Source of the DNA: Pseudomonas fluorescens
GTDB taxonomy: Bacteria > Pseudomonadota > Gammaproteobacteria > Pseudomonadales > Pseudomonadaceae
Assembly: GCF_902497995.1 (NCBI RefSeq)
Contig: NZ_CABVII010000007.1
Span: 62,001 to 126,000, forward strand
Direction: 5' to 3'
DNA: 64,000 nucleotides
Part shown: positions 1-9,065 of the stretch, in pieces
Position numbering within the stretch: position 1 is the stretch's first letter
How the letters are laid out: each line of letters begins with the position of its first letter
Made by a program: the position numbers and the translations under genes
Notes under the pieces: generated by a model
Databases searched by the model: none
What the model was told of the DNA's origin: nothing
Seen by the model: the letters and a program-made list of their open reading frames with translations, nothing else

Positions 1-1
1 T

Positions 2-328
2 TTGCTGAGTCTGATTCCGATGGGGCCACCGCTGGTGTGGATTCCGGCCACGGCCTGGCTGGCCTGGAAGGGTGAATACGGGATGGCGGTGTTCCTCGGG
101 TGCTGGGGGATGTTCATCATCAGTGGGGTCGACAACGTGCTCAAGCCTTACCTGATCAGTCGGGGCGGTAATTTGCCCTTGGTGATTGTGTTGCTCGGGG
201 TGTTTGGCGGGCTGATTGCGTTTGGGTTCATCGGTTTGTTTATCGGGCCGACCTTGTTGGCCGTGGCTTACAGCTTGCTGACCGACTGGAGCAAGAGTCA
301 GGCTCGGGTTGACGATCGCCGGCCTTGA
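2..328 (+). CDS. AI-2E family transporter, C-terminal part (cut by window edge)
   Basis: The frame is open from the window edge, so only the last 108 or so residues are present. They form hydrophobic membrane segments around a NVLKPYLISR stretch and a GLIAFGFIGLFIGPTLLAV segment near the end. This pattern is typical of the C-terminal half of AI-2E/PerM (YdiK-like) permeases, inner-membrane proteins of about 350 residues whose substrates are mostly unproven. The tail after the last helix is short and charged (KSQARVDDRRP). The codon read as a start at position 2 is only the first codon of the window. Family assignment is fairly secure; substrate is unknown. Confidence 0.8.
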   Translation: MLSLIPMGPPLVWIPATAWLAWKGEYGMAVFLGCWGMFIISGVDNVLKPYLISRGGNLPLVIVLLGVFGGLIAFGFIGLFIGPTLLAVAYSLLTDWSKSQARVDDRRP

Positions 329-526
329 GTGGTCTCGCTGGTGCGCTGTTCATCCAGGCAGGTGATGTTGTTTGTGGGCGTGTCAGGTGTGTATCGAACT
401 CGACACAATGGGCGCAGGAGCTAGTCTTGCTGGAGCCGCCTCGATGATTTACCGATCATCGGGTCCCGCAGCGCCGTTGGTTCCGCTACAATGCGCGCCG
501 ATTTCGACCTGCCTGAGAGCCCACTC
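329..526. other. pyrF upstream region
   Basis: This 198-base gap holds a short inverted repeat at 443-460 (GATGAT, 6-base loop, ATCATC) and a TACAAT hexamer at 487-492 that could be the -10 box of the pyrF promoter, since it lies 35 bases before the start. No convincing -35 box is placed 16-18 bases upstream of it. I see no gene here. Confidence 0.3.
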
Positions 527-1225
527 ATGTCCGCCTGCCAGACGCCTATCATCGTCGCCCTGGATTTCCCTACCCGTGACGCCGCACTGAAGCTGGCCGA
601 TCAGTTGGACCCGAAGCTGTGCCGGGTCAAAGTCGGTAAAGAACTGTTTACCAGTTGCGCCTCGGAAATCGTCGGCACCCTGCGTGACAAGGGTTTCGAA
701 GTATTCCTGGACCTCAAGTTCCACGACATCCCGAATACCACCGCCATGGCCGTCAAGGCGGCTGCGGAAATGGGCGTGTGGATGGTCAACGTTCACTGTT
801 CCGGTGGTCTGCGCATGATGGCCGCCTGCCGCGAAGTGCTCGACCAGCGCACCGGCCCGAAGCCGCTGTTGATCGGTGTGACCGTGCTGACCAGCATGGA
901 ACGTGAGGACCTGGCGGGTATCGGTCTGGACATCGAGCCGCAGGAGCAGGTGCTGCGTCTGGCCGCACTGGCGGAAAAAGCCGGGATGGACGGTCTGGTC
1001 TGTTCGGCCCTGGAAGCCCAGGCCCTGAAATCGGCTCACCCGTCGCTGCAACTGGTGACCCCGGGGATTCGTCCGGCGGGCAGCGCCCAGGACGATCAGC
1101 GCCGTATTCTGACCCCGCGTCAAGCGCTGGATGCCGGTTCCGACTATCTGGTGATCGGCCGGCCGATCAGCCAGGCGGCGGATCCGGCCAAGGCCCTCGC
1201 GGCCGTAGTGGCCGAACTGGCTTAA
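527..1225 (+). CDS. pyrF: Orotidine 5'-phosphate decarboxylase
   Basis: Catalyses the last step of de novo UMP synthesis, decarboxylation of OMP to UMP, in the cytoplasm. The protein is 232 residues, the usual length for gammaproteobacterial PyrF. The catalytic D-x-K-x-x-D motif is seen as LDLKFHDIP (D62, K64, D67), the N-terminal beta strand reads IIVALDFP, and the phosphate-binding end reads TPGIRP and later [10 protein letters not shown] chose the ATG at 527 (MSACQTP) rather than the ATG at 491, because the upstream extension is not family-like and 491 overlaps a -10-like box. The gene stands alone, as pyrF usually does in pseudomonads, and is followed by a REP pair. Confidence 0.97.
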   Translation: MSACQTPIIVALDFPTRDAALKLADQLDPKLCRVKVGKELFTSCASEIVGTLRDKGFEVFLDLKFHDIPNTTAMAVKAAAEMGVWMVNVHCSGGLRMMAACREVLDQRTGPKPLLIGVTVLTSMEREDLAGIGLDIEPQEQVLRLAALAEKAGMDGLVCSALEAQALKSAHPSLQLVTPGIRPAGSAQDDQRRILTPRQALDAGSDYLVIGRPISQAADPAKALAAVVAELA

Positions 1226-1243
1226 GCGGCGCCTGCTAAACCA

Positions 1244-1334
1244 TTCGCGGGCAAGCCTCGCTCCTACAGGTCTTGTGTCGATCGCATGACATGGTCACGA
1301 CACATGACCTGTAGGAGCGAGGCTTGCCCGCGAA
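1244..1334. repeat. REP pair (inverted)
   Basis: Two REP arms in opposite orientation, TTCGCGGGCAAGCCTCGCTC at the left and its reverse complement at the right, form a near-perfect 28-base stem with a 35-base loop. It lies between the convergent ends of pyrF and the CurA-like gene. Confidence 0.9.
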
Positions 1335-1338
1335 GCTT

Positions 1339-2343
1339 TTAAACCTTCAACACCAACTTCCCGAAATTCTCCCCGCTGAACAATTTCATCAGCGTCTCCG
1401 GGAACGTCTCGAGTCCTTCGACGATGTCTTCCTTGCTCTTGAGCTGCCCCTTGGCCATCCAGCCCGCCATTTCCTGCCCGGCTGCGGCGAACTGTGCGGC
1501 GTAATCCATCACCACGAAACCTTCCATCCGCGCGCGGTTGACCAGCAACGACAGGTAGTTGGCCGGGCCTTTGACCGCTTCCTTGTTGTTGTACTGGCTG
1601 ATGGCGCCGCAAATCACCACCCGTGCCTTCAGGTTCAGGCGGCTCAGCACGGCGTCGAGGATATCGCCGCCGACGTTATCGAAGTACACATCCACACCTT
1701 TCGGACACTCGCGCTTGAGCCCGGCGTGGACGTCCTCGTTCTTGTAATCGATGGCACCGTCAAAGCCCAGTTCGTCGATCAGGAACCGGCACTTGTCGGC
1801 ACCGCCCGCGATGCCGACGACGCGGCAACCCTTGAGCTTGGCAATCTGCCCGGCAATGCTGCCCACCGCGCCGGCCGCACCCGAGAGCACCACGGTGTCA
1901 CCGGCCTTGGGCGCACCGACGTCGAGCAGGGCGAAGTAGGCGGTCATCCCGGTCATGCCCAGGGCCGAAAGATAGCGCGGCAGCGGTGCCAGTTTCGGAT
2001 CGACTTTGTAGAAACCACGTGGCTCGCCGAGGAAATAATCCTGCACACCCAAGGGACCGTTGACGTAGTCCCCGACCGCAAAACCCGAATTGTTCGAAGC
2101 AATGACCTGGCCGACACCCAATGCACGCATGACTTCGCCGATACCCACTGGCGGAATATAGGACTTGCCCTCGTTCATCCAGCCGCGCATGGCCGGGTCC
2201 AGGGACAGGTATTCGTTTTTGACCAGAATCTGACCCGCGGCCGGTTCGCCGACCGGTACTTGCTGATAGGTAAAGGTCTCGCGGGTTGCCGCACCCACCG
2301 GACGTTTGGCGAGCAGGAACTGGCGATTGGTCTGGGTAGTCAT
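1339..2343 (-). CDS. NADP-dependent oxidoreductase, CurA-like (MDR superfamily)
   Basis: A 334-residue medium-chain reductase without the catalytic zinc ligands of alcohol dehydrogenases. The start MTTQTNRQFLLAKRPVG and the substrate-domain stretch EYLSLDPAMRGWM are hallmarks of the leukotriene B4 dehydrogenase/CurA (YncB) family, which reduce activated double bonds with NADPH. The Rossmann nucleotide-binding motif reads VVLSGAAGAVGSIAGQIAK, and YFDNVGG follows. The ATG at 2343 is preferred over a GTG nine bases upstream because the family begins with MTTQ-like residues. The gene is monocistronic, with a REP pair four bases after its stop. The natural substrate is unknown; curcumin reduction is only the best-known activity of the family. 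Confidence 0.88.
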   Translation of the reverse strand: MTTQTNRQFLLAKRPVGAATRETFTYQQVPVGEPAAGQILVKNEYLSLDPAMRGWMNEGKSYIPPVGIGEVMRALGVGQVIASNNSGFAVGDYVNGPLGVQDYFLGEPRGFYKVDPKLAPLPRYLSALGMTGMTAYFALLDVGAPKAGDTVVLSGAAGAVGSIAGQIAKLKGCRVVGIAGGADKCRFLIDELGFDGAIDYKNEDVHAGLKRECPKGVDVYFDNVGGDILDAVLSRLNLKARVVICGAISQYNNKEAVKGPANYLSLLVNRARMEGFVVMDYAAQFAAAGQEMAGWMAKGQLKSKEDIVEGLETFPETLMKLFSGENFGKLVLKV

Positions 2344-2577
2344 GACAGGCACTCAAGATGAATGAAGTCTTGTTGATAGCCCTTCATGATCGATGCCGCA
2401 AGTCGGGCCGATGCTGCGAATACAGTCTGATCCAGAACAGTGATGGCTGGCCTGGTGGTTTTATCACTGCCACTCATGGGCACTCAACCGGCCTTCTGAT
2501 AGTGCTGCCGTGCTACGGATGCCTGTGGCTAGACTGCGGCACACGAACCCCCGCATCTTCTCTACAAGGACATAACA

Positions 2578-3339
<762 letters not shown>

Positions 3340-3356
3340 CCAGGCACTGCCGGGGG

Positions 3357-3486
3357 GTAGGAGCAAGCTTGCTCCGGGCGGCGTTCCGACGATGGACGTT
3401 AACGATGACGCGTGCTGTCTGGAAGAACGCGTCGCCCTCTGGTTCTTCGCGAGCAATCGAGCGTCGACCGGCTGCTCCTACAGGGT
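3357..3486. repeat. REP-like inverted repeats, degenerate
   Basis: GTAGGAGCAAGCTTGCTCC at the left and GGCTGCTCCTACAGGG at the right are REP half-sites, with a TTCTTCGCGAGC segment between them. The unit looks eroded compared with the clean REP pairs elsewhere in the window. Confidence 0.55.
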
Positions 3487-3608
3487 ATTACCCACCTTCA
3501 TGTGATTTTCAGCTTCGGCGATGGCGCCGGACAATGTGTTTCCAATGGTTAGAACCGAAGATTCTGGCGGCGTTGTCGCACGTCCCGTTCAGCATTCCTG
3601 TGATTAAC

Positions 3609-3623
3609 TGTTCCAGCAGAACA
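3609..3623. promoter_or_regulatory. Inverted repeat just upstream of MocR gene
   Basis: TGTTC-N5-GAACA lies 13 bases before the start codon of the following regulator and next to its AGGAG ribosome site. Its position would suit autorepression. It is short, so chance is possible. Confidence 0.3.
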
Positions 3624-3635
3624 AACAGGAGTTGC

Positions 3636-5033
3636 ATGCTCATGGAATTGAGAATCGATCGACAGGCCTTGGTGCCGCTCGTCCAGCAAATTGTCGATGC
3701 GCTGGCGGGCTGGCTCCGTCAAAGCGAGGTATTGCCGGGCACGCGTTTACCTTCTGCGCGGCAAATCGCGCGGGATAATCTGCTCAGTCAGTCCAGCGTC
3801 GTTGAGGCGTGTGAGCGCCTGGTCGCTGAAGGGGTACTGGCGTCGCGTCAGGGTAGCGGCTTTTTTGTTGCCGACCCGGCATTGGCTGTTCGCAGGCAAC
3901 GGGATTACCCCTGGTTCGAAGGCGCGGCGGTCAGGCACGATGGCGTCTTTGGTGAACTGAAGCTGGGCTGTGGTGGATTGCCCGTCAGCTGGCGCGAGAC
4001 TGACGACCTGGGGTACGCGATCCGTCAGGTCAGTCGCACCGACATGGCGGGTCTTTTCAACTACGGCACCCCGCTGGGTCTGCCAGCCTTGCGCCAACAA
4101 ATTATCAAGCGCCTGCTACAACTGGATATCGCCGTGCAGGAGCGCCAGGTCCTGACAACGGCGGGCGCCAGCCAGGGGCTTGATCTGATTGTGCGCACCT
4201 TGCTCAAGCCGGGGGAGTGCGTGGTGGTGGAAAGTCCCGGGTACTCGACGCTGTTCGAGCTGCTCAGGCTGCACGGCGTCAACATGATCGAGGTGCCGCG
4301 AACGCCGAGCGGGCCCGATATCGAAGTGCTCGAGGCGCTGCTCCTGCAGTACCGGCCCCGTGTATTGTTCATCAACAGTTTCTATCACAATCCAACGGGC
4401 AGCAGCCTGGCGCCGAAGGTGGCCCGGCGGGTTCTGCAACTGGCGAAAACCCACGGTGCGCTGGTCGTCGAAGATGACGTCTATGCGGATTTATCCAGCG
4501 GACCCGGTACGCGGCTCGCCGCGCTGGATACCGCGGACATCGTGATCTACGTCGGCAGTTTCTCCAAAACCCTCAGCAGCTCGTTGCGGGTCGGTTTTGT
4601 AGTAGCCGGCACCGGGGTTGTTTCGCGACTGGCCGAGGTCAAGATGATCAGCAGCATGGGCACCTCACGGTTTTGCGAATCGGTGCTGGCTTGCCTGTTG
4701 GCCAGTGGTGCCTACCGCAAGCTGGTACAGCGACAACGCCAGCGTTTGAACAGCGACCGCGAGGCCGCCTTGCAAGTGCTCGAAGACGCCGAGTGGGAGG
4801 TCTTCGGCAAGCCCGCCGGGGGCTTGTTCATCTGGGCGCGATCGCGGATGGCCGACTACGCTCAGGTGCGGGCGCAGGCACAGCGCTTCGGCGTCCTGCT
4901 GTCTTCTGCGACGGCCTTCAGTCCCACCGGCGAGCCCGGTGACTGGCAGCGTATCAATGTGGCCTATGCCGGTGATCCGCGAGCCCGGGCGTTTTTTCAA
5001 GCCACCACTGTGGATCGACCTCAAGCGTTCTGA
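3636..5033 (+). CDS. MocR family transcriptional regulator (GntR HTH + aminotransferase domain)
   Basis: A 465-residue protein with an N-terminal GntR-type winged helix (residues about 5-75, ending GSGFFV) joined to a fold-type I aminotransferase domain. The PLP lysine is K311 in SFSKTLSSSLRVG, and the aspartate region reads VVEDDVYADLS. MocR proteins bind PLP or its aldimines and control genes of vitamin B6, GABA, taurine or amino-acid metabolism. An ATG at 3642 is an alternative start; AGGAG at 3627-3631 precedes both. A long upstream extension of the same frame lacks homologous features and is excluded. The target is unknown; the SDR gene upstream is a possible partner but is separated by eroded REP sequence. 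Confidence 0.88.
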   Translation: MLMELRIDRQALVPLVQQIVDALAGWLRQSEVLPGTRLPSARQIARDNLLSQSSVVEACERLVAEGVLASRQGSGFFVADPALAVRRQRDYPWFEGAAVRHDGVFGELKLGCGGLPVSWRETDDLGYAIRQVSRTDMAGLFNYGTPLGLPALRQQIIKRLLQLDIAVQERQVLTTAGASQGLDLIVRTLLKPGECVVVESPGYSTLFELLRLHGVNMIEVPRTPSGPDIEVLEALLLQYRPRVLFINSFYHNPTGSSLAPKVARRVLQLAKTHGALVVEDDVYADLSSGPGTRLAALDTADIVIYVGSFSKTLSSSLRVGFVVAGTGVVSRLAEVKMISSMGTSRFCESVLACLLASGAYRKLVQRQRQRLNSDREAALQVLEDAEWEVFGKPAGGLFIWARSRMADYAQVRAQAQRFGVLLSSATAFSPTGEPGDWQRINVAYAGDPRARAFFQATTVDRPQAF

Positions 5034-5132
5034 CAGCGCACTTTCGGCGCTGATGCGGTCTTTTGAACTTGGCGGCCTGGTAGCCGTGACCCCGCGACGT
5101 AGTAACGTGGGATCTATCTGGAACTGGCAAAA

Positions 5133-5160
5133 CGCCTTCGCCGGCAAGCCTGGCTCCTAC
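5133..5160. repeat. Single REP half
   Basis: One REP arm reading CCTTCGCCGGCAAGCC then TGGCTCCTAC, with no inverted partner nearby. It sits between the convergent ends of the MocR gene and the next gene. Confidence 0.6.
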
Positions 5161-5165
5161 GCGAA

Positions 5166-5936
5166 TCAGTCGTAAACCACTTTCTTCTTCCAGTCCGCAT
5201 CAGCCTCGAAGTCCTTGAGGCCTTCGGTCAGCTGGTTCACTTCGCCTTCAGCCAGCGTGATGTTATCCATGACCTGGGCGTTGGCCCGGGCCAGGAGCTT
5301 TTCCAGGTATTCCAGTTGTTCGGCATACACCTTGGGTTCCTGCTGTTTGCGCAGGTATTGCACACCGCGTTCGAACGCCAGGCGGGCTTGACCGGGCTGG
5401 TTCTGTTGCAGGGAGTGTTGGCCAAGGTTATTGAAGAGTTCGATGTGCAGCAGGACCAGGAGGTGGCGGACTTCGCGGATCCAGCGCTTGGCTTCGTTGG
5501 TTGGCAGGAAGCCATCATGTGCGGCGCGGGTGATCTGGCCGTGCAGGGCTTCGAGCAGGTAACGTACGTCCCTGGCTTTGGCTTCGGTCTGGATCGGTGC
5601 CGGAGGATTGTTGACCGGGATCGATTCGCCCTGGGCGACCAAGGCATCCAGTTCGGCAATCCGTGCCTTCATCGTGGTGTTGGATTTTTCCAGGTTGAGC
5701 AGGCGCTGGCAGACGTTCAGTTCCAGACGGGTCAACAGCAGTTTGAGTGCAGGTGTCATCAACTGACCGGGAAAAGTCTCGGTGATTTCGCCACAGCGGC
5801 GCAGGCGATCGTTCAGCTCGATCCGGGTACGGGCCTTTTCCAGTTTGTTGTTTTCCACCACATGGTTCATGTAGCCAATGGCGATCAATAGTGCGATCCC
5901 GGCTATGGCTAGCAAGGTGATCATGAGTGGTGTCAC
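5166..5936 (-). CDS. Conserved hypothetical protein, one N-terminal membrane helix
   Basis: A 256-residue protein I do not recognise by family name. Residues 5-22 form a single hydrophobic helix (LMITLLAIAGIALLIAIGY); the rest is predicted soluble, highly charged and helical, with many leucine-rich stretches suggesting coiled coil around residues 75-105 and 205-245. A TPR-like segment GQHSLQQNQPGQARLAFERG lies near residue 180. The start is a GTG at 5936 with AGAGG upstream; an ATG at 5924 is possible. The helix at the N terminus suggests an inner-membrane anchor with a cytoplasmic or periplasmic helical body. It is transcribed away from the tRNA cluster. Confidence 0.75.
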   Translation of the reverse strand: MTPLMITLLAIAGIALLIAIGYMNHVVENNKLEKARTRIELNDRLRRCGEITETFPGQLMTPALKLLLTRLELNVCQRLLNLEKSNTTMKARIAELDALVAQGESIPVNNPPAPIQTEAKARDVRYLLEALHGQITRAAHDGFLPTNEAKRWIREVRHLLVLLHIELFNNLGQHSLQQNQPGQARLAFERGVQYLRKQQEPKVYAEQLEYLEKLLARANAQVMDNITLAEGEVNQLTEGLKDFEADADWKKKVVYD

Positions 5937-6226
5937 GGGTAAGGCCTCTTTATGGGGTTCGCGTGCGAGTTTAGTGGCTTGGCAGGGAGCGCCCAGGACC
6001 GCTCGACGGGGTGGATCGGTTACCGTTGTGCTTGTATCGGCTGCAACCCTGCTTATGTAAGTAATAGTAGGTTGATGGGCATATTGCCATCATTCAAGCC
6101 GTGGGTGGACTATAACGCCTTGGCAGGCGTCAGAATATAGACGTCAAACAGCGGGCCACGGACAAGCCGGGTCGGTGTCCGAAAGCAGGGCGAAGTCATT
6201 GATTTAAATAAATTTATATCTGGGGG
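5937..6226. other. Gene-free stretch upstream of tRNA cluster
   Basis: About 290 bases with no credible gene. It is relatively AT-rich towards its right end (6200-6220) just before the tRNA promoter, which could act as an UP element for RNA polymerase alpha subunits. Otherwise I see nothing in it. Confidence 0.5.
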
Positions 6227-6255
6227 TTGACGACCCCTCAATCCATCCATAGAAT
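6227..6255 (+). promoter_or_regulatory. Sigma-70 promoter of the tRNA cluster
   Basis: TTGACG (6227-6232), 17-base spacer, TAGAAT (6250-6255). The bases following the -10 are GCGCGCC, a GC-rich discriminator of the type found at stable-RNA promoters under stringent control by ppGpp. An AT-rich tract lies directly upstream. Transcription would start near 6262, about 55 bases before the first tRNA. Confidence 0.85.
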
Positions 6256-6317
6256 GCGCGCCACTTACAGCGGAAAGCAAACAGCGAAACGCGGTAGGGA
6301 GTGAATGTTGTACGTGT

Positions 6318-6393
6318 GTCCCCTTCGTCTAGTGGCCTAGGACACCGCCCTTTCACGGCGGTAACAGGGGTTCGAGTCCCCTAGGGGACGCCA
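6318..6393 (+). tRNA. tRNA-Glu (anticodon TTC), copy 1
   Basis: A 76-base cloverleaf with encoded CCA. The acceptor arms are GTCCCCT and AGGGGAC, the anticodon loop reads CTTTCAC with anticodon TTC, and the T-loop reads GGTTCGAGTCC. Identical to the copy at 6576. Confidence 0.97.
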
Positions 6394-6395
6394 AT

Positions 6396-6471
<76 letters not shown>

Positions 6472-6575
6472 TTTTTAAACAGCGTTGCTTTCGGGCAGGG
6501 CTGAGTGAAACCAGAACCAAGTCTTCGGATGCGGGTCTGGGCACCGAAACACACACCATGTGTTCCGGGCAGCGT

Positions 6576-6651
6576 GTCCCCTTCGTCTAGTGGCCTAGGA
6601 CACCGCCCTTTCACGGCGGTAACAGGGGTTCGAGTCCCCTAGGGGACGCCA
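6576..6651 (+). tRNA. tRNA-Glu (anticodon TTC), copy 2
   Basis: Same 76 bases as the copy at 6318. The 104-base spacer before it shows no recognisable promoter, so the four tRNAs are probably one transcript. Confidence 0.97.
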
Positions 6652-6654
6652 TTT

Positions 6655-6730
<76 letters not shown>

Positions 6731-6740
6731 ATTTCACAAA

Positions 6741-6766
6741 AACGCCGCTCATGGAGCGGCGTTTTT
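6741..6766 (+). terminator. Rho-independent terminator of tRNA cluster
   Basis: AACGCCGCTC, loop ATG, GAGCGGCGTT followed by a T run: a compact stem of about eight pairs that ends the tRNA transcript. Confidence 0.9.
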
Positions 6767-6794
6767 GTTTGCGCGCGATATATAGCCGCGACAA

Positions 6795-6832
6795 TAAAAA
6801 AGGCCCGCCAGTCAGACTGTGCGGGCTTTTTG
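6795..6832. terminator. Bidirectional terminator
   Basis: AAAAAAGGCCCGC, a 14-base loop region, GCGGGCTTTTT. The A run on one side and T run on the other suit both strands; it most likely ends the LysE transcript coming from the right on the minus strand. Confidence 0.8.
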
Positions 6833-6847
6833 CATGTTCGGTGTTTT

Positions 6848-7486
6848 CTACATCGACAGAATCAAACGCCCGGCAAACAAAATCAGAATCACCCCCATCG
6901 ACCGCTCGAACCAGTGCCCCATGCGCATGAACAGCAATCGCACCCGGGCACTGGAAAAAAACAGGGCGACGATGACAAACCACAGGGCATTCACGAAACA
7001 CATCCAGACGCCATACAGTGCCTGAATCTTCAGAGGTGTCGTGGCGCTGATGAGGCTGGTGAAGATCGCCAGGAAAAACAACGTGGCCTTGGGATTGGTG
7101 GCGTTGGTCAGGAAACCTGTGGTGAACGCCTTCAACAGCGTTTGCTCGATCACCGGTTGGTCCGCACCTTTGTCGCCTTCCAGTACGGTTTTGGGTTGGC
7201 TGCGCACCAGGCTGACGCCGAGGTACAGAATGTAGGCGCCGCCCACCACCTTGGCCACCGTCAACAGCCAGGGGGTGGAGTGCATCAATGCGCCGACACC
7301 GAGCAGGGTGTAAAGCACATGCACGGAAATGCCCGCACCGATGCCCAGCGCCGTGCAGATCCCGACCAGGCGGCCGAAACGCACGCTTTGACGGATGGTC
7401 ACCGCGAAGTCCGGTCCGGGTGCGACCACGGCGAGGAAGTGGATGGTCGCCAGCGCCAGAAACTCGCCAAGGTAATTCGAAAGCAT
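6848..7486 (-). CDS. LysE family amino-acid exporter
   Basis: A 212-residue inner-membrane protein with six predicted helices. The family motif near the N terminus is FLAVVAPGPDFAVTIRQSVRFGR, followed by GICTALGIGAG, matching the LysE/RhtB superfamily that exports amino acids such as lysine, threonine, homoserine or cysteine derivatives. Also typical is GFLTNATNPKATLFFLAIF in the middle. I chose the ATG at 7486, which has GGAG upstream; it lies two bases from the stop codon of the oxygenase gene, so the two genes are almost certainly translationally coupled. Substrate cannot be read from sequence, but the oxygenase and the AlaX editing protein in the same run of genes hint at a modified amino acid. 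Confidence 0.92.
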   Translation of the reverse strand: MLSNYLGEFLALATIHFLAVVAPGPDFAVTIRQSVRFGRLVGICTALGIGAGISVHVLYTLLGVGALMHSTPWLLTVAKVVGGAYILYLGVSLVRSQPKTVLEGDKGADQPVIEQTLLKAFTTGFLTNATNPKATLFFLAIFTSLISATTPLKIQALYGVWMCFVNALWFVIVALFFSSARVRLLFMRMGHWFERSMGVILILFAGRLILSM

Positions 7487-7487
7487 C

Positions 7488-8258
7488 TCAACTCCAGAAA
7501 GTAAGGGGTGAAGCATTGCCGCGATAGCCGACAAAGAAGGAAAGGCTCAAGCGCGGGTCGGCCACTCCCGGCGTCACCGAGTGCATGCGGCGCGAGTTGA
7601 ACATGATGAAGTCACCGGGCTCAGGGCGAATCTCCAGAGTCGCAGGGCCGAGCAGGGACGGGTCGATGCCGTAGCTGTCGCCACGCATCTCGTCGAATTG
7701 GTCCGGGGAAATGTCGTCGTCCCACATCTGCAATGCACCACCCTCGGTGGGCATGTTCAGGTAAACGTTGCAGGCGAATTGTGCTTCCAGGCTTCTGGCC
7801 TGGTAACTGTCCGGGGCGTCCTTGGCGAAAATGTCATGGTGGGCGAGGAAACACACGCCAGGCTTCACCACCCGGGACAGCCCGACAAACATTTTGCGTC
7901 CGTAAAGGTTTTCCAGGTGCGCACCCGCTGGCCAGGATTCGTCGAGCATGCAGCGCAGGGTGTCGACCGGGGACGAGTAGGGCGCACATCGGTTGCGCAA
8001 TTCCGCCATGTTGCGGGTGGCGCGTGCGAAATAATCCTCGATCAACAGCGGCCGGTTTTCCGCTTCATAAAACGCCATGCCGATGCGACCGATGCTGGGC
8101 GCGTTGATGTAGCCTTCGAAGCCGGGGGCGAGGATCTTGTCGCCAATCTGAATCGCCATCGATCGGGGCAGCAAGCCTTTGACGCGAATGGCGAGGACTT
8201 CTTCGTGGGCCAGTTTTTTTATGCACGTCTCATCGAGACGCTCGACGTCAAGCATCAT
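7488..8258 (-). CDS. 2-oxoglutarate/Fe(II)-dependent oxygenase-like protein
   Basis: A 256-residue protein with the marks of a double-stranded beta-helix dioxygenase: an iron-binding HxD in FLAHHDIF (H140, D142), the strand CNVYLNMPTEGGALQMWD, a distal histidine in RRMHSVTPG (H226) and the 2-oxoglutarate-binding arginine in DPRLSLSFFVGYRG (R236). Such enzymes hydroxylate or otherwise oxidise small molecules or amino-acid side chains. MM at the start gives two possible ATGs (8258 or 8255); neither has a strong ribosome site. It is sandwiched between alaX-like and lysE-like genes on the same strand, with one base between its stop and the LysE start. Substrate unknown. Confidence 0.85.
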   Translation of the reverse strand: MMLDVERLDETCIKKLAHEEVLAIRVKGLLPRSMAIQIGDKILAPGFEGYINAPSIGRIGMAFYEAENRPLLIEDYFARATRNMAELRNRCAPYSSPVDTLRCMLDESWPAGAHLENLYGRKMFVGLSRVVKPGVCFLAHHDIFAKDAPDSYQARSLEAQFACNVYLNMPTEGGALQMWDDDISPDQFDEMRGDSYGIDPSLLGPATLEIRPEPGDFIMFNSRRMHSVTPGVADPRLSLSFFVGYRGNASPLTFWS

Positions 8259-8317
8259 GGTTCAGGTCCATCTATCAGAGGCAGCGGAACCTGCGGATGC
8301 GGGTTGCGCCGGCGTCA

Positions 8318-8340
8318 GGCGATGCCGGCTCGGCATCGCC
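8318..8340. other. Perfect hairpin between alaX-like and oxygenase genes
   Basis: GGCGATGCC, loop GGCTC, GGCATCGCC: nine perfect GC-rich pairs in an 89-base gap of the putative operon. There is no T run after it on the minus strand, so it is not a standard terminator; it may be a processing or stability element separating expression of the two genes. Confidence 0.6.
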
Positions 8341-8347
8341 AAAATGC

Positions 8348-8974
8348 TCAGTTCACATCGTAGTGAACTGACAGCGTGCCCTTCTTCTGCGAAACGGCAG
8401 CGATCGAAACCGAGCCCAGATCCTTCAGGCTACGTACATGGGTGCCGCCGCAACCGTAGGCAGGCAAGTCACCGAAACCGATTTCCCTGGCGCCTTCGCG
8501 CAATGACGTCAGGCGTGGCAGGTCGTGGGCAATCCACTGCTCGATGCCGTGCTGAACAGTCCGGGCATCAACGTCCTGTGCCGAATCTTCGGGTTTGAAC
8601 TGCACTCGTCCTTCGCCTGGCCAGTGATGCCCCTTGATCGGCATCCAGCCCATGGCCTGAACAAAGTGACCGATCAGATGGCCGGCGGAGTGCATGCGTG
8701 TGTTGAACTGGCGACGCTGTTCGTCGACCCGAATCTGGACCATGCCGAGTTTTACCGGGCGATCGACGAAATGGATGATCCGGCCCGGATCCTGAACCAC
8801 GCGCAACACCTGGCTTTCACCGATCCAGCCCGTGTCGAAGGGCTGTCCGCCGCCTTGAGGATGAAACAGCGTGGCGCGCAGCACCACCGCGAATTCGTGC
8901 TCGCAGGGCGTGCAATCCAGCACTTCCACGTCGGCCTTGAGATCATCACTATGGAAAAACAGGCGAAGCGTCAT
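8348..8974 (-). CDS. AlaX-type alanyl-tRNA editing protein
   Basis: A 208-residue free-standing homologue of the editing domain of alanyl-tRNA synthetase (threonyl/alanyl-tRNA synthetase SAD family). The four zinc ligands are present: HSAGH (H95, H99) and CGGTH (C175, H179). The glycine-rich motif HPQGGGQPFDTG near residue 38-49 is also typical. AlaX proteins hydrolyse tRNA-Ala wrongly charged with serine or glycine in trans. Here the gene heads a minus-strand cluster with an oxygenase and an amino-acid exporter rather than lying near alaS, so it may guard translation from a particular amino acid made or handled by its neighbours (inference). It is divergent from a LysR gene 91 bases away. 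Confidence 0.92.
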   Translation of the reverse strand: MTLRLFFHSDDLKADVEVLDCTPCEHEFAVVLRATLFHPQGGGQPFDTGWIGESQVLRVVQDPGRIIHFVDRPVKLGMVQIRVDEQRRQFNTRMHSAGHLIGHFVQAMGWMPIKGHHWPGEGRVQFKPEDSAQDVDARTVQHGIEQWIAHDLPRLTSLREGAREIGFGDLPAYGCGGTHVRSLKDLGSVSIAAVSQKKGTLSVHYDVN

Positions 8975-9065
8975 AGTCCATGACCTTATTGAAGTTTCTA
9001 TTTTTTATTATATGGAGAGCACAATTGCGTGATAATCCGTTCAAACATCAAAGGACTGTTGCGTT
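8975..9065. promoter_or_regulatory. Divergent promoter region between alaX-like gene and LysR gene
   Basis: A 91-base AT-rich gap serving both genes. A TTGAAG at 8989-8994 and a TATTAT at 9006-9011 are present but their 11-base spacing is too short for a standard sigma-70 promoter. LysR regulators usually bind such gaps and control the divergent gene, so an operator is expected here. Confidence 0.45.

Noticed and set aside
1324..2361. A 345-codon plus-strand frame opposite the CurA-like gene
   Set aside because: No homologous motifs and exact overlap with a well-supported reductase gene.
8989..9013. Sigma-70 promoter TTGAAG/TATTAT between alaX-like and LysR genes
   Set aside because: The spacing of 11 bases is too short for a functional promoter of that class.
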